NCBI GenBank assembly: GCA_023375675.1
Contig: JALQBC010000025.1
Coordinates: 554,675 to 618,674, forward strand
Source: Cytospora piceicola
Taxonomy: Eukaryota > Ascomycota > Sordariomycetes > Diaporthales > Cytosporaceae
Direction of reading: 5' to 3'
DNA length: 64,000 bases
Shown: one piece after another, positions 10,440 through 21,438 of the stretch
Layout of the letters: each line of letters begins with the position of its first letter
Numbering within the stretch: the stretch's first letter is position 1
The notes under the pieces: model-generated
Database searches by the model: none
What the model saw: only the letters and a program-made list of their open reading frames with translations
Told to the model about the DNA's origin: nothing
Translations under genes and position numbers: made by a program

Positions 10440-12906
10440 TCACACACGAGCAACAGGGTCGTGCTGGGCCTTTGGTGTGATCGCCTTCTCCGAGTGTACC
10501 AAAGTTTCGTCGTGTGGCACCATGGGTGGGTCCACGTTGCGCCAGAACAAGTACCGATTGATGAAGTAGTAGAACTGTGCCAGGCCGTACCTCGCGTGGA
10601 CGCGCAGTGGTACGTTGAAGACACTGTCCAGCTCCTCCAGGGTCTTTTCTTTGGTTTCAGGTAGAAAGAACAGGACCTAGTGGTGTGCAAAGTCAGCCAT
10701 GAGTTCCTTCCATGTGAATTGAACTGTCTGCCGTCGACGACAGCACTACTCACCAAGAAGAAGCCAACAATGTTCCATCCAGCGTACCAACTAAATGCAC
10801 CCTGCGGCTTAAACGCCCGAAGCAGTGACGGCCAGGTGACAGACAGTACGAAGTTGAAGAACCAGGTGGTCGCCGTAGCCAACGACATTCCGATAGGACG
10901 GATATACAGAGGGTACGCTTCGGCGGAGTATGTAAAAGGCACTGGGCCTTCACCGGGCGAATACACGATCCCAAAGAGGTAGATTCCCAACGCAATACAT
11001 GCTATCCGGGCAGTCGAGCCTTCTGGAATCCAGAAGCTGAAGCCAGTAAAGAATACTAGGTCGCAGCTGTAAGTATGGTGGTAGAGTCGCCTGGCCGTTC
11101 TTCTGCGGCTAGCAGATCAGGGAAAATACTCACGGCATAGGGCCATTAATGGAAATGTGGTCAAGAGCAGATTCCGTCTACCGAACGTGTCGATGGCTGC
11201 CAGATATGTTAGCACCGGAAACCCGAGTCACACGATCGTCTGCTGGCTGAGAACTCACTGTAGACAGCCGGAAGCGCGAACACCCAGTTGATAATTCCCC
11301 AACCCAGAGAGGCTGCCAAGGCATTGATGTTGGACAAGTTTGCGTCTAGGAAGATCTCGGAAGAGTAATAGGCAATAACGTTGACACCGCAGAACTGTTG
11401 CATGAACATGACAATCTCGGAACCGATCATGGCGTTGCGGTTTCGTCGGATGTTCAAGAACTCTTTGAAGCGGTTTTGCTTGCCAATAGCCATGGCTTCC
11501 TCTTCCGCTTTGAGGCCAATGTGCATGTAAAATAAGTCCCGAGCCCCCTGGATCTTGTCAAGTCGCAACTGGCAGATGGCCTTGTACGCGTCGAGGTGGC
11601 GGCCCTTGGTCAAGTACCAACGAGGGCTCTCTGGATATAATGGGATTAGAAAGCAGACAATGACGGCTGGGATCATCGCTGACCCCATCATCAACCTCCA
11701 GTTCAGCCCGAGTTCGATGCCGTGGTCAGGAACCTATGGTCTCAGTCAGTATCATTGCCGCCAGCCGTTAATCGTGTCAACATGTCGAGTCCGAATTGGG
11801 CCGGAAGCCAGGCTGTCGTCGCCGGATGATCCACTTACAAAGTAAAAGGCAAGGTCAGCAACATAGCCAAACATGATCCCGAATGCCGTCCACATTTGCC
11901 ATTGCATCGTCAAGGCACCTCGTAGCTTAGGCGGTGAGCACTCAGCAGCGAAGATGGCTTCAGTGTTATTAGCACGGCTTCTGCTTATATATCAGGTAGT
12001 CTCGATACTTACGGGTCGTGGCCGACTTGGGACCAATACCAAGACCGAGTGCGAAGCGGGCAAGGAACATATGCCACCAGGTGTCTAGAAGTCACCGCTG
12101 TCAGTCATCTTCATGGCCATACACGAAATGGAGCAAGAATGTATCCTACTAGTAAAGCCCTGCCATAGGCAGGCTAGCGCAGAGATGAGACAGCTGATCC
12201 AGACGGTGCCTCGGCGGCCGAACCGTTTGTTCATAGGCTCTGTGAGCCAGCAGCCGATGAATGCGCAGCAGAGGTAAGGGGCGCTGTTCACAAGTCCGAC
12301 GAGCCAAGAGTCACGAGAGGAGTCCGGGTCACCAATTCCAAAAGCTACCTTGTAGAAGGTCTGAGCACCATTGACGACAGTCTCGTCCATGCCTTGGACG
12401 GCAGCGCAGAGTGCCTGGAGGCCACAGGTGTTAGCGGGGACATTCAAAAACAAGGAGAGTTTGGTGATATACGGAGGATAAATACTTACACAAACAATGA
12501 TGACGCCGTATAATTTCGACGGATTGGCCCTCCATTTGTGGTTTACCTCCTTCCATAAGGCCTCCTTTTCCAGCTCTGTCAGGCCCTCGATTGTATCGTA
12601 CTGGAAGTCATTTCCGGCAATCTTTGCCCCCAGCCGGAAGACACGAATGTCCTCTTGATCAGTAAATCCAAACTCCGAACAGTACTCGTCTGCCATGCGA
12701 GCCAATGCGTCCTGGCTCAACCCGGCGAGCGGGTTCGCCAACTTGGCTGAGGCATCGTGGCGTTGGCGCAGTCCATCGTCTGAAGCCGAGGCCCCATGGA
12801 CAGAGGGTATAGCCTCGCTATGAGTTTGGTGTTCAACTTCAGCCTTGGAGGTGTAGTCTGACGACTCTCGCTTGAGGTCCTTCACGGACGGTCCAAGGTC
12901 GCCCAT
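10440..12906 (-). CDS. MFS sugar/polyol (inositol-type) transporter, 8 exons
   Basis: Exons on the minus strand: 12906-12490, 12414-12150, 12084-12013, 11957-11839, 11733-11259, 11196-11134, 11055-10754 and 10676-10440, giving 649 aa with all phases consistent. The SP-family signatures are present: NKRFGRR after TM2, PESPRWYLTKGR ending the first half, DTFGRRN in the second half, and the terminal PETKEKTLEELD. About 130 cytosolic residues precede the first helix and carry NPLAGLSQDALARMADE. That block resembles the N-terminal motif of fungal myo-inositol and polyol carriers, so a proton-coupled polyol or inositol substrate is an inference. In the exon 6/7 intron an earlier AG would create a stop, so the acceptor at 11056 was chosen. 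The 75-bp first intron is stop-free and a multiple of three. A cluster of CreA-type sites lies upstream. Confidence 0.9.
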
Positions 12907-13366
12907 GTCGAAATAGTTGACGCTTCGTATCCCCGAAATAGGGAAGCAGTGGTTCTTAAGTGAAGTGAAAGGGGCAGATGCTGCTTCTACTATAGCCAAA
13001 GATGACCAAGGCCATCCAGGCTACTCTGAAGGTGGGAAATTGATTTCTGGAGACGGGGACAACCTTGGGCTTGTTTCAACTTCCAAGGGCGAAAAGATAG
13101 TACCGGGGACCGTGAAAAAGACATCTCTAGACAGAAGAGCGGGGAGAGGATGCCTCTGTATTTATACTCCGCTGATCCTACCTATTTCCTCCAGGTTAAT
13201 ACCAGGGGGGCTCGTCGGGGGCCAAGCAGGCACGACGAGAAAGACCGTCTATTGGCCAGCCTTGACCCTTGGTGGCAGGTCGAGTACTGATTGGTACACA
13301 TGTAGGCGTCGTTGGGTTGTTGGCGATCAGGTGACTCCCCGAGATAGCATGTAGTGTATCTAACGT

Positions 13367-13423
13367 CTGGGGTGTTTCGTGGAGCCTTCCCCAGACATTG
13401 TGGAGCAACCCCAGGTTCCCCAG
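13367..13423. promoter_or_regulatory. cluster of four CreA/Mig1-type sites (SYGGRG)
   Basis: CTGGGG occurs at 13367-13372 on the plus strand. Its complement CCCCAG occurs at 13389-13394, 13409-13414 and 13418-13423. All match the CreA consensus SYGGRG and lie 460-520 bp upstream of the transporter start. Paired CreA sites are the usual functional form in carbon-catabolite-repressed genes. Binding here is inferred. Confidence 0.45.
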
Positions 13424-13748
13424 GAAATGACTGTCAAGAATCCTGATCTCGTCTGGGTGACAAGAGACCGCGCTGCTTCAAGGCGCGGACTATACAGTAA
13501 CGTGGAGACAACGGCAAGACTTTGGTTGAACTTTGCCCCGGGCTTGGTCTGCATCTCCACCATCCGACTGTGTCCTCGGTTTCCTCGGTATATGGAAATC
13601 TCCAGCATGAATATCAAGGCTGAACGAAGTTCCAGATGACCAAGGTCTGGAACAACGGCGCATGCACGAATCCATCCAGACGCGTGAGACGACGTCATTA
13701 CGTGCCGTTTTGAGGCCGAGAAGGAGGATGGCCAAGCATCCTGAGTCG

Positions 13749-13770
13749 TTGGTACCAACGTTGGTACCAA
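13749..13770. repeat. perfect 22-bp nested palindrome
   Basis: Two copies of the palindromic decamer TTGGTACCAA flank a central CG. Each half is itself a palindrome, and the whole 22 bp also reads the same on both strands. It lies about 840 bp upstream of the MFS transporter start and could be a dimeric factor site. Confidence 0.85.
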
Positions 13771-14243
13771 GCCTTGGAAGCATCCTGGCAGCCTGTCAGC
13801 TCTTGGCACATGCTACTGACCATCCAGAAGGATGAGCCTCGCGGTAAACCTGGTGATCGACGGTTGTGAAGGATGGGTGATATGTCTTGGGGTGAAGATT
13901 ATGTCCAGGTTTGTCGTGATGCATGACTGCCTGCTTGGTCTTTGGCGTCTAGTACGGGGGTATTAAAAGTACATACCTACTTGTTAGGCACCTAGACTGC
14001 TAGGTTGTGGTGATGATAACAATACCTATGCGTTAAGTAGGTACGCACCTGGGCAGGTAGTCAGTCTAGAGCCTTGAGAATTGGGACCAATGGACGTTGA
14101 CCCCGCAAACGACGATCTGGAGTCCCCGCATTCATCCCCCACAAACGGTCCACCGAGTGGAGCCACCTTCAAACTCAATTCAACATAGACTCTTTTGGGG
14201 AGCGTTTCAACCGACCTACACCGTTTCGTTGTTTCGTCTTAAA

Positions 14244-14253
14244 TACCTAGGTA
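14244..14253. repeat. TACCTAGGTA palindrome (dispersed family)
   Basis: This is one exact copy of a 10-bp palindrome. Other exact copies start at 21145, 21421, 21429, 25972, 25995, 31187, 45659, 47759 and 57557. A partner TTAGGTACCTAGGC lies at 14277-14290. All copies are between genes. Confidence 0.85.
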
Positions 14254-16184
14254 CAGTACTTAAGTACGTACGTAAATTAGGTACCTAGGCAGGTATGTAA
14301 CCTCTGATCTAAGTCCTCTGAAACCGCGCACAACTTGTCCATCCGAGTGCAACTGGAAACCTGGTGAAGTTTCAAAGCGCTATTCGCTCCTCAGCCTCAT
14401 GCCTGGCGTCGTCCCTGGTAGCCGCGGAAAGGTCGTCGCTGGGTTGATGCTCGTTCTGATATCGCTGGCAGTGAAGTCGTGTCCCAAAGATGGAACCTGC
14501 CAGGGACAAACCATGACAGCCATTCAAGTATCATCTTTATCGAAGCAAGTCCGGATAAGGGGGTATGTACTATTCCGGGGGCTCGACTGCCCTTCCTACT
14601 GGATACTTGAGTATATGTCTGCTGTTTCGGAAGGCGGCATACTGGATATCGTCGCTCTGACACCTCACCCGTATTGCGACATACTTGTCAGTATTACAGA
14701 AGTTTGACTGGGAACATGACATTGGAACAAGTATCCTTTTCAGTAGAATAACATTTGTGGAGTCAGAATGGTCGTTCTCAGATACCGCATGTTGTTTGAT
14801 CGGCCGGGCGAAAGTAACGGCCGCAGAAAAGTCATAATATAGCAGAAATGGAAGGTGAAACGTACATCAAAACGGCGAGTAGACTGTCACTCCTGGTACT
14901 GTGCATGCTGCTGAAGGATCCGATCGACCTGATAAGACCTTTTGGTTTAACTTGAGGTGCCATGGTGGAGACCACGAAGTACTTTGTTCGACGCCTAAAT
15001 TCGACTCTGGTAAAGGTCATCCATCGTATCCTTGTACTAAGACGGAGACACTCCTCCATCCACACCACTCTACTCCACTCCACTCCAGAGCATATACAAA
15101 CGAGCCCTTGGGCGCTGGATCATACCTATCAAGCGGCAGAGATCTAGGCCTGTCTACTATTACTCTCTAATCTGTGGTATCCATATCTGTATCGCAACGC
15201 AAGCCTGAACATATGGTGGCCGCCCACCTTCGCCCACCTTCGCCCGGCCCATCCATCTGAATCCTCTTCCCACACCTCGCTGACCACCCTCCCGAGCTGA
15301 AAAGTAGCATGACATCACACATACATGTATTGTTACGTCCCTCTAATGACACATTCCTCCAGGTTAGAATTTGAGTCTCAGTTGCGAGGAACCACAATAT
15401 CTGCCGGTAGCATAGTACGACAGGATGTGTTGGGCGCCGTATTACTTGCACTAGTTCTTGACATCCGTAGCAAGTAGCCGCCTCACCGGCCCCGTCAGAA
15501 AGCCCATCGGACCGCACAAAGCAACATCGGACATCGCCGCGGTTATTCTCGCCGTCGATGCACCGCATGCAACGCATTCCCCCTCTCCCCCTCTGGTTTG
15601 CAACCATGTGAGAAGGATCGGCCTGATCGACACATGTTCGCGTGGTTTTTGCTTTTTTTTGTGTAATCCCGACTCTGCAGGACTACGGAGTACTTGGTAG
15701 GACAAGATCGGGAAGATCCAAGGGCCCGGTGCTATTCTCGGGGTTGCACGTTAAGATGCAGGCGAGGACAACTATTGAACATCTTTTCGGCAGGGTGGTT
15801 ATGCCTTGCGGCCAGCATCTCGGGCCAGTCTGTAAGTGAAGCGAAGAAGGTGGGCCGGGTTAAATGGTCGGAAGGAAGGCTCTGTGGTTGGGATTGACTC
15901 AATCTTTGGTATCTCTGTGCTTTTAGGTATACAGTACAGCCGTTCAAACAAATAACATATTTTCCATCTCTGGCGGTCCAAAAGCCTCGCCTACCCCATA
16001 TTCCTTTCCGGTATGAAGTACAATGTCACAACCACCAAACTTAATCCGTGAAATCGTGCCAATATATGTTTCAAGAAGTGAAATGCCGAATAAATAGCAG
16101 ATTACCTCCCTAATATCCTGGAGCCGAACCCAACACCCCTCCCACCCCAAGCACTTCTCCCCGGGGATTTCGGCCGGAAGGTCG

Positions 16185-18269
16185 CTACCCGACCTCCCCC
16201 CTCTTCGTGAATGCCGGGGTAGCACTCTTCGGCGCGGAGCTCTTCAGATAGTCGTCCCAAGTCGGCTCCTTGAGGTTTGGAAGAACCATGCTCTTCCTCT
16301 TCGTCGAACGGCCGCTGCTGCTGCTGCTTCTCTCGAGTCCTGCCTTGTCCCGGTTCCGGGGCGTCGACTCGTCCATGCTGGCCCGCTTGTCTCGGTGGAG
16401 TATGAAATCGCCACCACCTGTGCGTGAGCCCCGTGTACTGGTGTCGGAGGACGAGTTACTGTGGGTTGGTGCCGGGGCGGCAGCATTCCCTAACACTGCC
16501 GCTACTGTTGCAGCGACTGCTGATATGGTAGAAGAGCCGCGGAACCGGTCCGTCCCCAGGTCGTTACGGTCGAGGCCGGTTGGGACCGATTGGCTGTGTG
16601 GCTTCCGCTGTGGGCTGCGATTCTTCTTCGAGGAAGACGTAGAGGTTGCCGGAGCCCTACTCGAGCCCCCAGTAGATGACGAGGCTTGGGGCGTCCTGCT
16701 CATACTCTTGCCATTGTTGTCAAGCGAGTGGGTTCGCCCCAGATGGCCTGGTCCTGGCGGCGCCGGTATGGAGGGTCTTCGACTGTTAGCGTGGTCGCGA
16801 GTATCTCGGCTGCTCGTGGACATCGAAGTCGTCCTCCTGTCTCTGTCATGGCCACTGCCCCCTTCTTCTGCCCTGGTCTTCTCATTTATGGCCTCTGGAA
16901 CGTATCGTGAGCTGGACCCGCTGCTGGTTGTTGTCGATGGCCGTTTTTCCTGGGTAGAACTAGTGTGTGTCGGCTTGCTACTGCTACCCCCTTTTGTCTG
17001 AGATGTTGGGGTGCTGTTGATGTCCTCCATGAAATCTCTCATGGCCTCGTCCACAAGCTTCTGCGATTTCCGCAAAGGCTTTTCTGGGAGAAGGTAGCGT
17101 GATATTTGCTTCGGCAGTCTTTCAGGTTTCCCATCCAGGAGGCTATCAGCCTCGATAGGTAGGTCCGAGACGACTTTGTCCAGGCGCTTTGCTTCCTCAT
17201 CTGGATAGGCTTGGATCATGGTGACCAGCCAGTGAAAAAATCCCGTGGGGGTCAAGCCGGGCACAGTAGGACGAGAGATGGCATCGACCGGAACAAGGAA
17301 ATATCGGCACCCCAAGTCCTCATAGAGACCTGCCAAGGCCTCATTAAGGTCCTTGGACCGTGACTTGAATAGCACGGCGAAGGGGAAAACTTCTTTATCC
17401 AGACGGTGATATGAATAAAAGGCTGCCATCTTCTCTGGCGTGATAACGATCGATCCTTGCGGGATGAACTCATCGATGATGTAGTCTGCCAGGCCTTGGA
17501 GGACATGCTCCATACGCTTTGTCGGGGTGCCGTCCTTGTCGAAAAGTATGCCCCATCTCTGGTCAATAGCCGTCAGCTCGAAATTGTTGTCTTTGCTGGT
17601 CGGGGTTTTCTTGGTGTCATCGATGCCGCCTCGCTGCGTGACGGGCGCAGCCGGCTTGGTCTCGTCGCTGAAGTGCACAGTCGAGTGTCTTGAGGATTCC
17701 TTAGCCTGGGTGCTGGCTGGGGGTGGTCCTGTATCTGTCAAAGTGGCGTACTTGTCATCAATATCCTTCGACAAGGTAGCAGGCGCAGGCCCTTGAGTGC
17801 TGGTTGAGGGCCGGGCTGACAGAGAGGGCCCTGACGGGCGTGAAGCCTTGTCAACTTCAGACGGTTCGGCTTTCGTCTCCCCCTTGTTCAGTTGTTCGAC
17901 CTCCTCTCTGATGATCTTCCGTAGTTCCTTCAGTAGATCTGGAGACACTGCGCTGAGATCGGGCCGGGGCGACGGGTTTGATTCCGACTGAGCCGTAGCC
18001 GAAGGTTGAGCCACCTGACTTGCTGGCCTGGGCGGTACTTCGGGCGTCGAGCTCTTCTTCGCTCTTTCCTTGGCGTCCTCAATGCGCCTCCGGATTTCTT
18101 CCGTTTGTTTGTCGCTCAGGGGAATCTCGCCTCCCGACCGTGGCGACACATCTTCGGTGTCCTTTTGTGCTCTCGTAGAGCCATGCGATGTCTTCCAGTC
18201 AGTTGGGTTGAGTATTGATGGCCTCTCCTTCTCCTTGAGCCGGCTTTTATCATCCTCGTATCCGAACAT
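16185..18269 (-). CDS. DUF7514 domain protein, 694 aa, single exon
   Basis: One uninterrupted exon starts at the ATG in 18267-18269. The folded part is near residues 238-380. It begins WGILFDKDGTPTKRMEHVLQ and continues through YIIDEFIP, EKMAAFYSYHRLD, YEDLGCRYFLVPVD and TGFFHWLVTMIQAYPDEEA, which I recognise as the fungal domain DUF7514. No biochemical role is known to me. The flanks are disordered and rich in Ser, Thr and Pro. The N-terminal third contains charged helices (EEIRRRIEDAKERAKK, LLKELRKIIREEVEQLNKG). The C-terminal third is basic and serine-rich, with many RxS-type sites that could be kinase targets. The upstream GTG ATC codons in frame are not used as the start. Domain call fairly sure; function unknown. 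Confidence 0.82.
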   Translation of the reverse strand: MFGYEDDKSRLKEKERPSILNPTDWKTSHGSTRAQKDTEDVSPRSGGEIPLSDKQTEEIRRRIEDAKERAKKSSTPEVPPRPASQVAQPSATAQSESNPSPRPDLSAVSPDLLKELRKIIREEVEQLNKGETKAEPSEVDKASRPSGPSLSARPSTSTQGPAPATLSKDIDDKYATLTDTGPPPASTQAKESSRHSTVHFSDETKPAAPVTQRGGIDDTKKTPTSKDNNFELTAIDQRWGILFDKDGTPTKRMEHVLQGLADYIIDEFIPQGSIVITPEKMAAFYSYHRLDKEVFPFAVLFKSRSKDLNEALAGLYEDLGCRYFLVPVDAISRPTVPGLTPTGFFHWLVTMIQAYPDEEAKRLDKVVSDLPIEADSLLDGKPERLPKQISRYLLPEKPLRKSQKLVDEAMRDFMEDINSTPTSQTKGGSSSKPTHTSSTQEKRPSTTTSSGSSSRYVPEAINEKTRAEEGGSGHDRDRRTTSMSTSSRDTRDHANSRRPSIPAPPGPGHLGRTHSLDNNGKSMSRTPQASSSTGGSSRAPATSTSSSKKNRSPQRKPHSQSVPTGLDRNDLGTDRFRGSSTISAVAATVAAVLGNAAAPAPTHSNSSSDTSTRGSRTGGGDFILHRDKRASMDESTPRNRDKAGLERSSSSSGRSTKRKSMVLPNLKEPTWDDYLKSSAPKSATPAFTKRGEVG

Positions 18270-19583
18270 GATCACGTGTCCCAGATATTATGAAGTTGAC
18301 GGTAAGTGTTCCTTTCGGCTTCCCCTTGTTCTCCCTTTCAATGGTGCATTATTGGCTTGAAGAGAACACACTTGATACTCTCGGTAAGCAAGTGAAACGG
18401 ATGATACAGGTGATGATAATAATAGTGATAATGAAAGTCAAGAATTCAGGTACAATCAATCTGAAACGGAATCATAGAACAACAAGGAGGCTTGAGTGGT
18501 AGTTACAAAATTTAGGGCTGGAACGAACAGGACGGAATGGAACATGCAGCATAGATATTGATTGTAAGGCGACGAGACGAACTGTCAGTGACAGGGATCA
18601 ATTCACCCCCACGGTACTGGGTAAGCCATTTGATTTGTGCAGCAGCAAAAAGAAACCTGTAGATTGAAAGGAAGAATATGCAACCGGTGGCTAGCCTTCT
18701 TGACGTTCCCATACAGCAGTCGGGCGCTCGCCAGCGAAGCCTTATGGGGAAGGGCAATCCCTGCTCATCAGGCCTCAAGCCCACATTGGCCTGAATTGGA
18801 AGGGGCAAAGCATCCCACCCATCCTGCCTTCAAGGGACTTCATCAGGCGACCGAATCGTTGCACTGCGCAGATAGTGTAAATTTTGGGTGCCTAGGTGTG
18901 GAGTGGAAGGGGGAGTTGGCCTTGCCGATCGGCGCGGGTGATTAGACAACATCTGCGGCTCTATTCGTGAGCGACGTGTCGTACCGTATCTGTTCGTGGC
19001 GAAACTTACTAGGGATGCACAACAGTAACCGATCGTCATATCGCACTTAGCGGCCGTGATATACAATGTTGTGGACCGGCGCTGTGCGCGGCATCGAAAA
19101 CGAGAGATCGGGGAGCTCATCGGGATGCACATAAGCAAACGGAATGTATGTAGGACAATGCTCCGGCACACCATTGAAAGAAGCATCACTTGCGTGGGGC
19201 ACCGTTATTATGGATCGCAGTTGGTCGGTCGGTTGGTCCCCGAAACCAAATGAATGGATCACGAATGATCGAGAAGCTCATGACCACAATAAACCAACGA
19301 GCAAAACATGGAGTTGGCAACGACTCACAGTGACTAACAGCTGGGTCGCCAACTTGATATAGAAGCGGAGCATGACTTCGGCCTAACATGACGTATTGAT
19401 TCACCTTGTCCTATCTGCACCCAACGTGCGAGTCCAAAGCAACAAACCTCCGTCTGGGGTTGCAAAATTGGCGAACTCCTCAATGCTGAACATGACCCTC
19501 AAATCGACGAATATATCGGCTGTAGGTCGACATCCGCAGGCGGGATCCCATGGCTAGGTCTGGTCGTCAAGATAATGGGCAAA
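18270..19583. other. intergenic, 1.3 kb
   Basis: This is the promoter side of the DUF7514 gene and the 3' side of the Stc1-domain gene. It has an ATGATAATAATAGTGATAATG-like AT-rich patch near 18410-18435. I see no gene, RNA or repeat of note. Confidence 0.5.
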
Positions 19584-20521
19584 CTAGCAGAAATCCTCAC
19601 TTCCATCACTGTCGAAACAGTCTCCAACCTCGTCGGGGTTCTCGTACTGGAGGTAGGAAGGGGCGGCAACACCTGTCTTACGACCCTCAGGCTTGGCCCA
19701 ATTCTTTCGTCCCGGCACGCCAGATGAGTCAGAGGTAGAAGTTATCTCGGAGGCAGCAGTCATAGATTGGACGCGTCTCTGGATCTGGCCCTCGGGACCG
19801 TAGGCGTTGAACTCGACGTGGCCGCGGGGACGCACGGTAGAATCAGTGTCAAAAGTGGAGGCAGTATCGGTCGGAGCAGAAGAAGCATGGTAGCTCTGGC
19901 CGCTGCGACTATAGGCAGGGTTCGACGCGTTGAAGTTCTGCAGGGCATAGGTGGTGAGCCCGTGAGAGTTGCCGATAGAAGAGTGGCTGGAACGACCAAC
20001 TGACGAGGCCTGGTCAGTAGAGGAGGCGGCGCTCTTGAGCTCAACCAGGGGGTCATCCTCCTTCTCGTACTCCTCAGAGCCATCAACAGCCTGCTGTGCG
20101 CGTTTGTATAGCTCTCGCTCATCAACAGAGCGCTGGGCATTGGGAGCAGGCAGCGGGTTGATGCCAGGCATATCAGCCTCGGACCACTCAACGCAGTCAC
20201 GGCAGCGATGAGAGCCGTTCACATTGCGTTCCGAGTTGCTGAACGATTTGAGGGGCTTGTACTTGTGGCAGTTGACGCACTTGATCTCGGCGACGGCACC
20301 CTGGGTATGCTTGCGGCAGGTGATGTCCTTGCCAGATCTGTATCTCTGGATCATGCTGCTGGAGAACATATCGTTGGGCTCCCACTTGCCATCGCCAATG
20401 CACTTGAGCCTAGGTTTCAGGACGATTAGTATCACTCGATATGACTGACAAGACTAGGTAGTCCTACTTACCTAGAGGGAAGGCTCTCGTTCTTCTTCTT
20501 GGACCAGTGGTTGGCAGACAT
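19584..20521 (-). CDS. Stc1-domain protein
   Basis: Two exons on the minus strand, 20521-20472 and 20409-19584, joined by a 62-bp intron (GTAAGT...CCTAG), give 291 aa. Residues about 18-95 form an Stc1 domain, a LIM-like zinc-binding module. Its marks are LKCIGDGKWEPNDMFS, then QRYRSGKDITCRKHT, then IKCVNCHKYKPLKSFS and a closing HRCRDCVEW. In fission yeast, Stc1 links the RNAi effector Ago1 to the CLRC H3K9 methyltransferase complex. In filamentous fungi most Stc1-domain proteins are uncharacterised, so the heterochromatin role is an inference. The remaining 195 residues are disordered and Ser/Thr-rich, with an acidic end (DEVGDCFDSDGSEDFC). The domain begins immediately after the intron. 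Confidence 0.88.
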
Positions 20522-21420
20522 TATGCTGGCTGTATGCTGAATGGTCTTGTGTTGATGTCGTGATGTGGGTGGAAGAGAGACGGCAAGGGGGTTGTGGAAT
20601 TATGGGCGAAGGGAGTATGCGTGAATCCAGAGATTCGGTCACAAGTAACCTTGGAAGGCGCTTATTGAACCCTGGAAGTTTAGGATACCTACTAAGTAGG
20701 TATTGCGAATAGTTAAGCGTGGTCCTGGTCTGGGTCAACTGGTGGGAAGGAGCGTCAGTCCTGCCAACAGAGAAGGAGCAACTGGCCACTCTAGAACCAA
20801 AGCGCTAGCGTGTGATATAATGCTTTTTGTACGTCAATATCGCACTTGCCTGGACTGGAATCTTGTGATTCAGTTTGGAAAATCCGATGCGTTCGTGCCT
20901 CGGGAGGGTTTTTCCGTAGTCAACGCTGTAAAATGTGCAGTGGTACGAAGAGGTTGACTGCTGGCCGCCCACAGTGAAGAGCTGGGCTCTACTGTTTGAA
21001 GACTTCTTGTGTAGATGAATGAGCTGAAGTCTCTGGATGTATCGCAGCAAAAACCGTGGGGTAAAGGGTAGAGAAACAGAAGAAGCGGTTTGGAGATGGT
21101 ACCAATAATGTCTTTAGGGAGTTTGACAAAGCAGTGGACGTACGTACCTAGGTAGGGTATCGTTTGCTTTCAGCATGGAAGCTATGCAAAGCGTACCACT
21201 GAAACGACGGGGTAAACTGGAAAACCTTTGTAACCTGAAGACGGTAGACCACAAAAAGCTCTCTGCGGACTATGCCATCCAGGCGAATAGATGTCCCTTG
21301 AGGAAGTAAATCAGGAAGCAGGCAAATGCTTAGATGGAAGTTGCTGCTGGCAATTTAGTCCGTCTTCGCTCAGTGTTGCCTGATGAAACTTGATACAAGA
21401 AAGCTGCAACTTACTTTGGG

Positions 21421-21438
21421 TACCTAGGTACCTAGGTA
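21421..21438. repeat. two overlapping TACCTAGGTA palindromes
   Basis: Exact copies at 21421-21430 and 21429-21438 share two bases, forming an 18-bp self-complementary block. Confidence 0.9.

Larger units (their letters stand above)
12907..16184. other. intergenic, 3.3 kb, transporter promoter side
   Basis: No gene is supported here; the ORFs are short and lack codon or domain signal. Visible items are four CreA-type hexamers at 13367-13423, a 22-bp perfect palindrome at 13749-13770, TACCTAGGTA-type elements at 14244-14290, and a duplicated CGCCCACCTT unit near 15221-15242. Confidence 0.55.

Noticed and set aside
13360..13809. A 149-codon minus-strand ORF upstream of the transporter
   Set aside because: Mixed composition with no family signal; it overlaps probable promoter elements.
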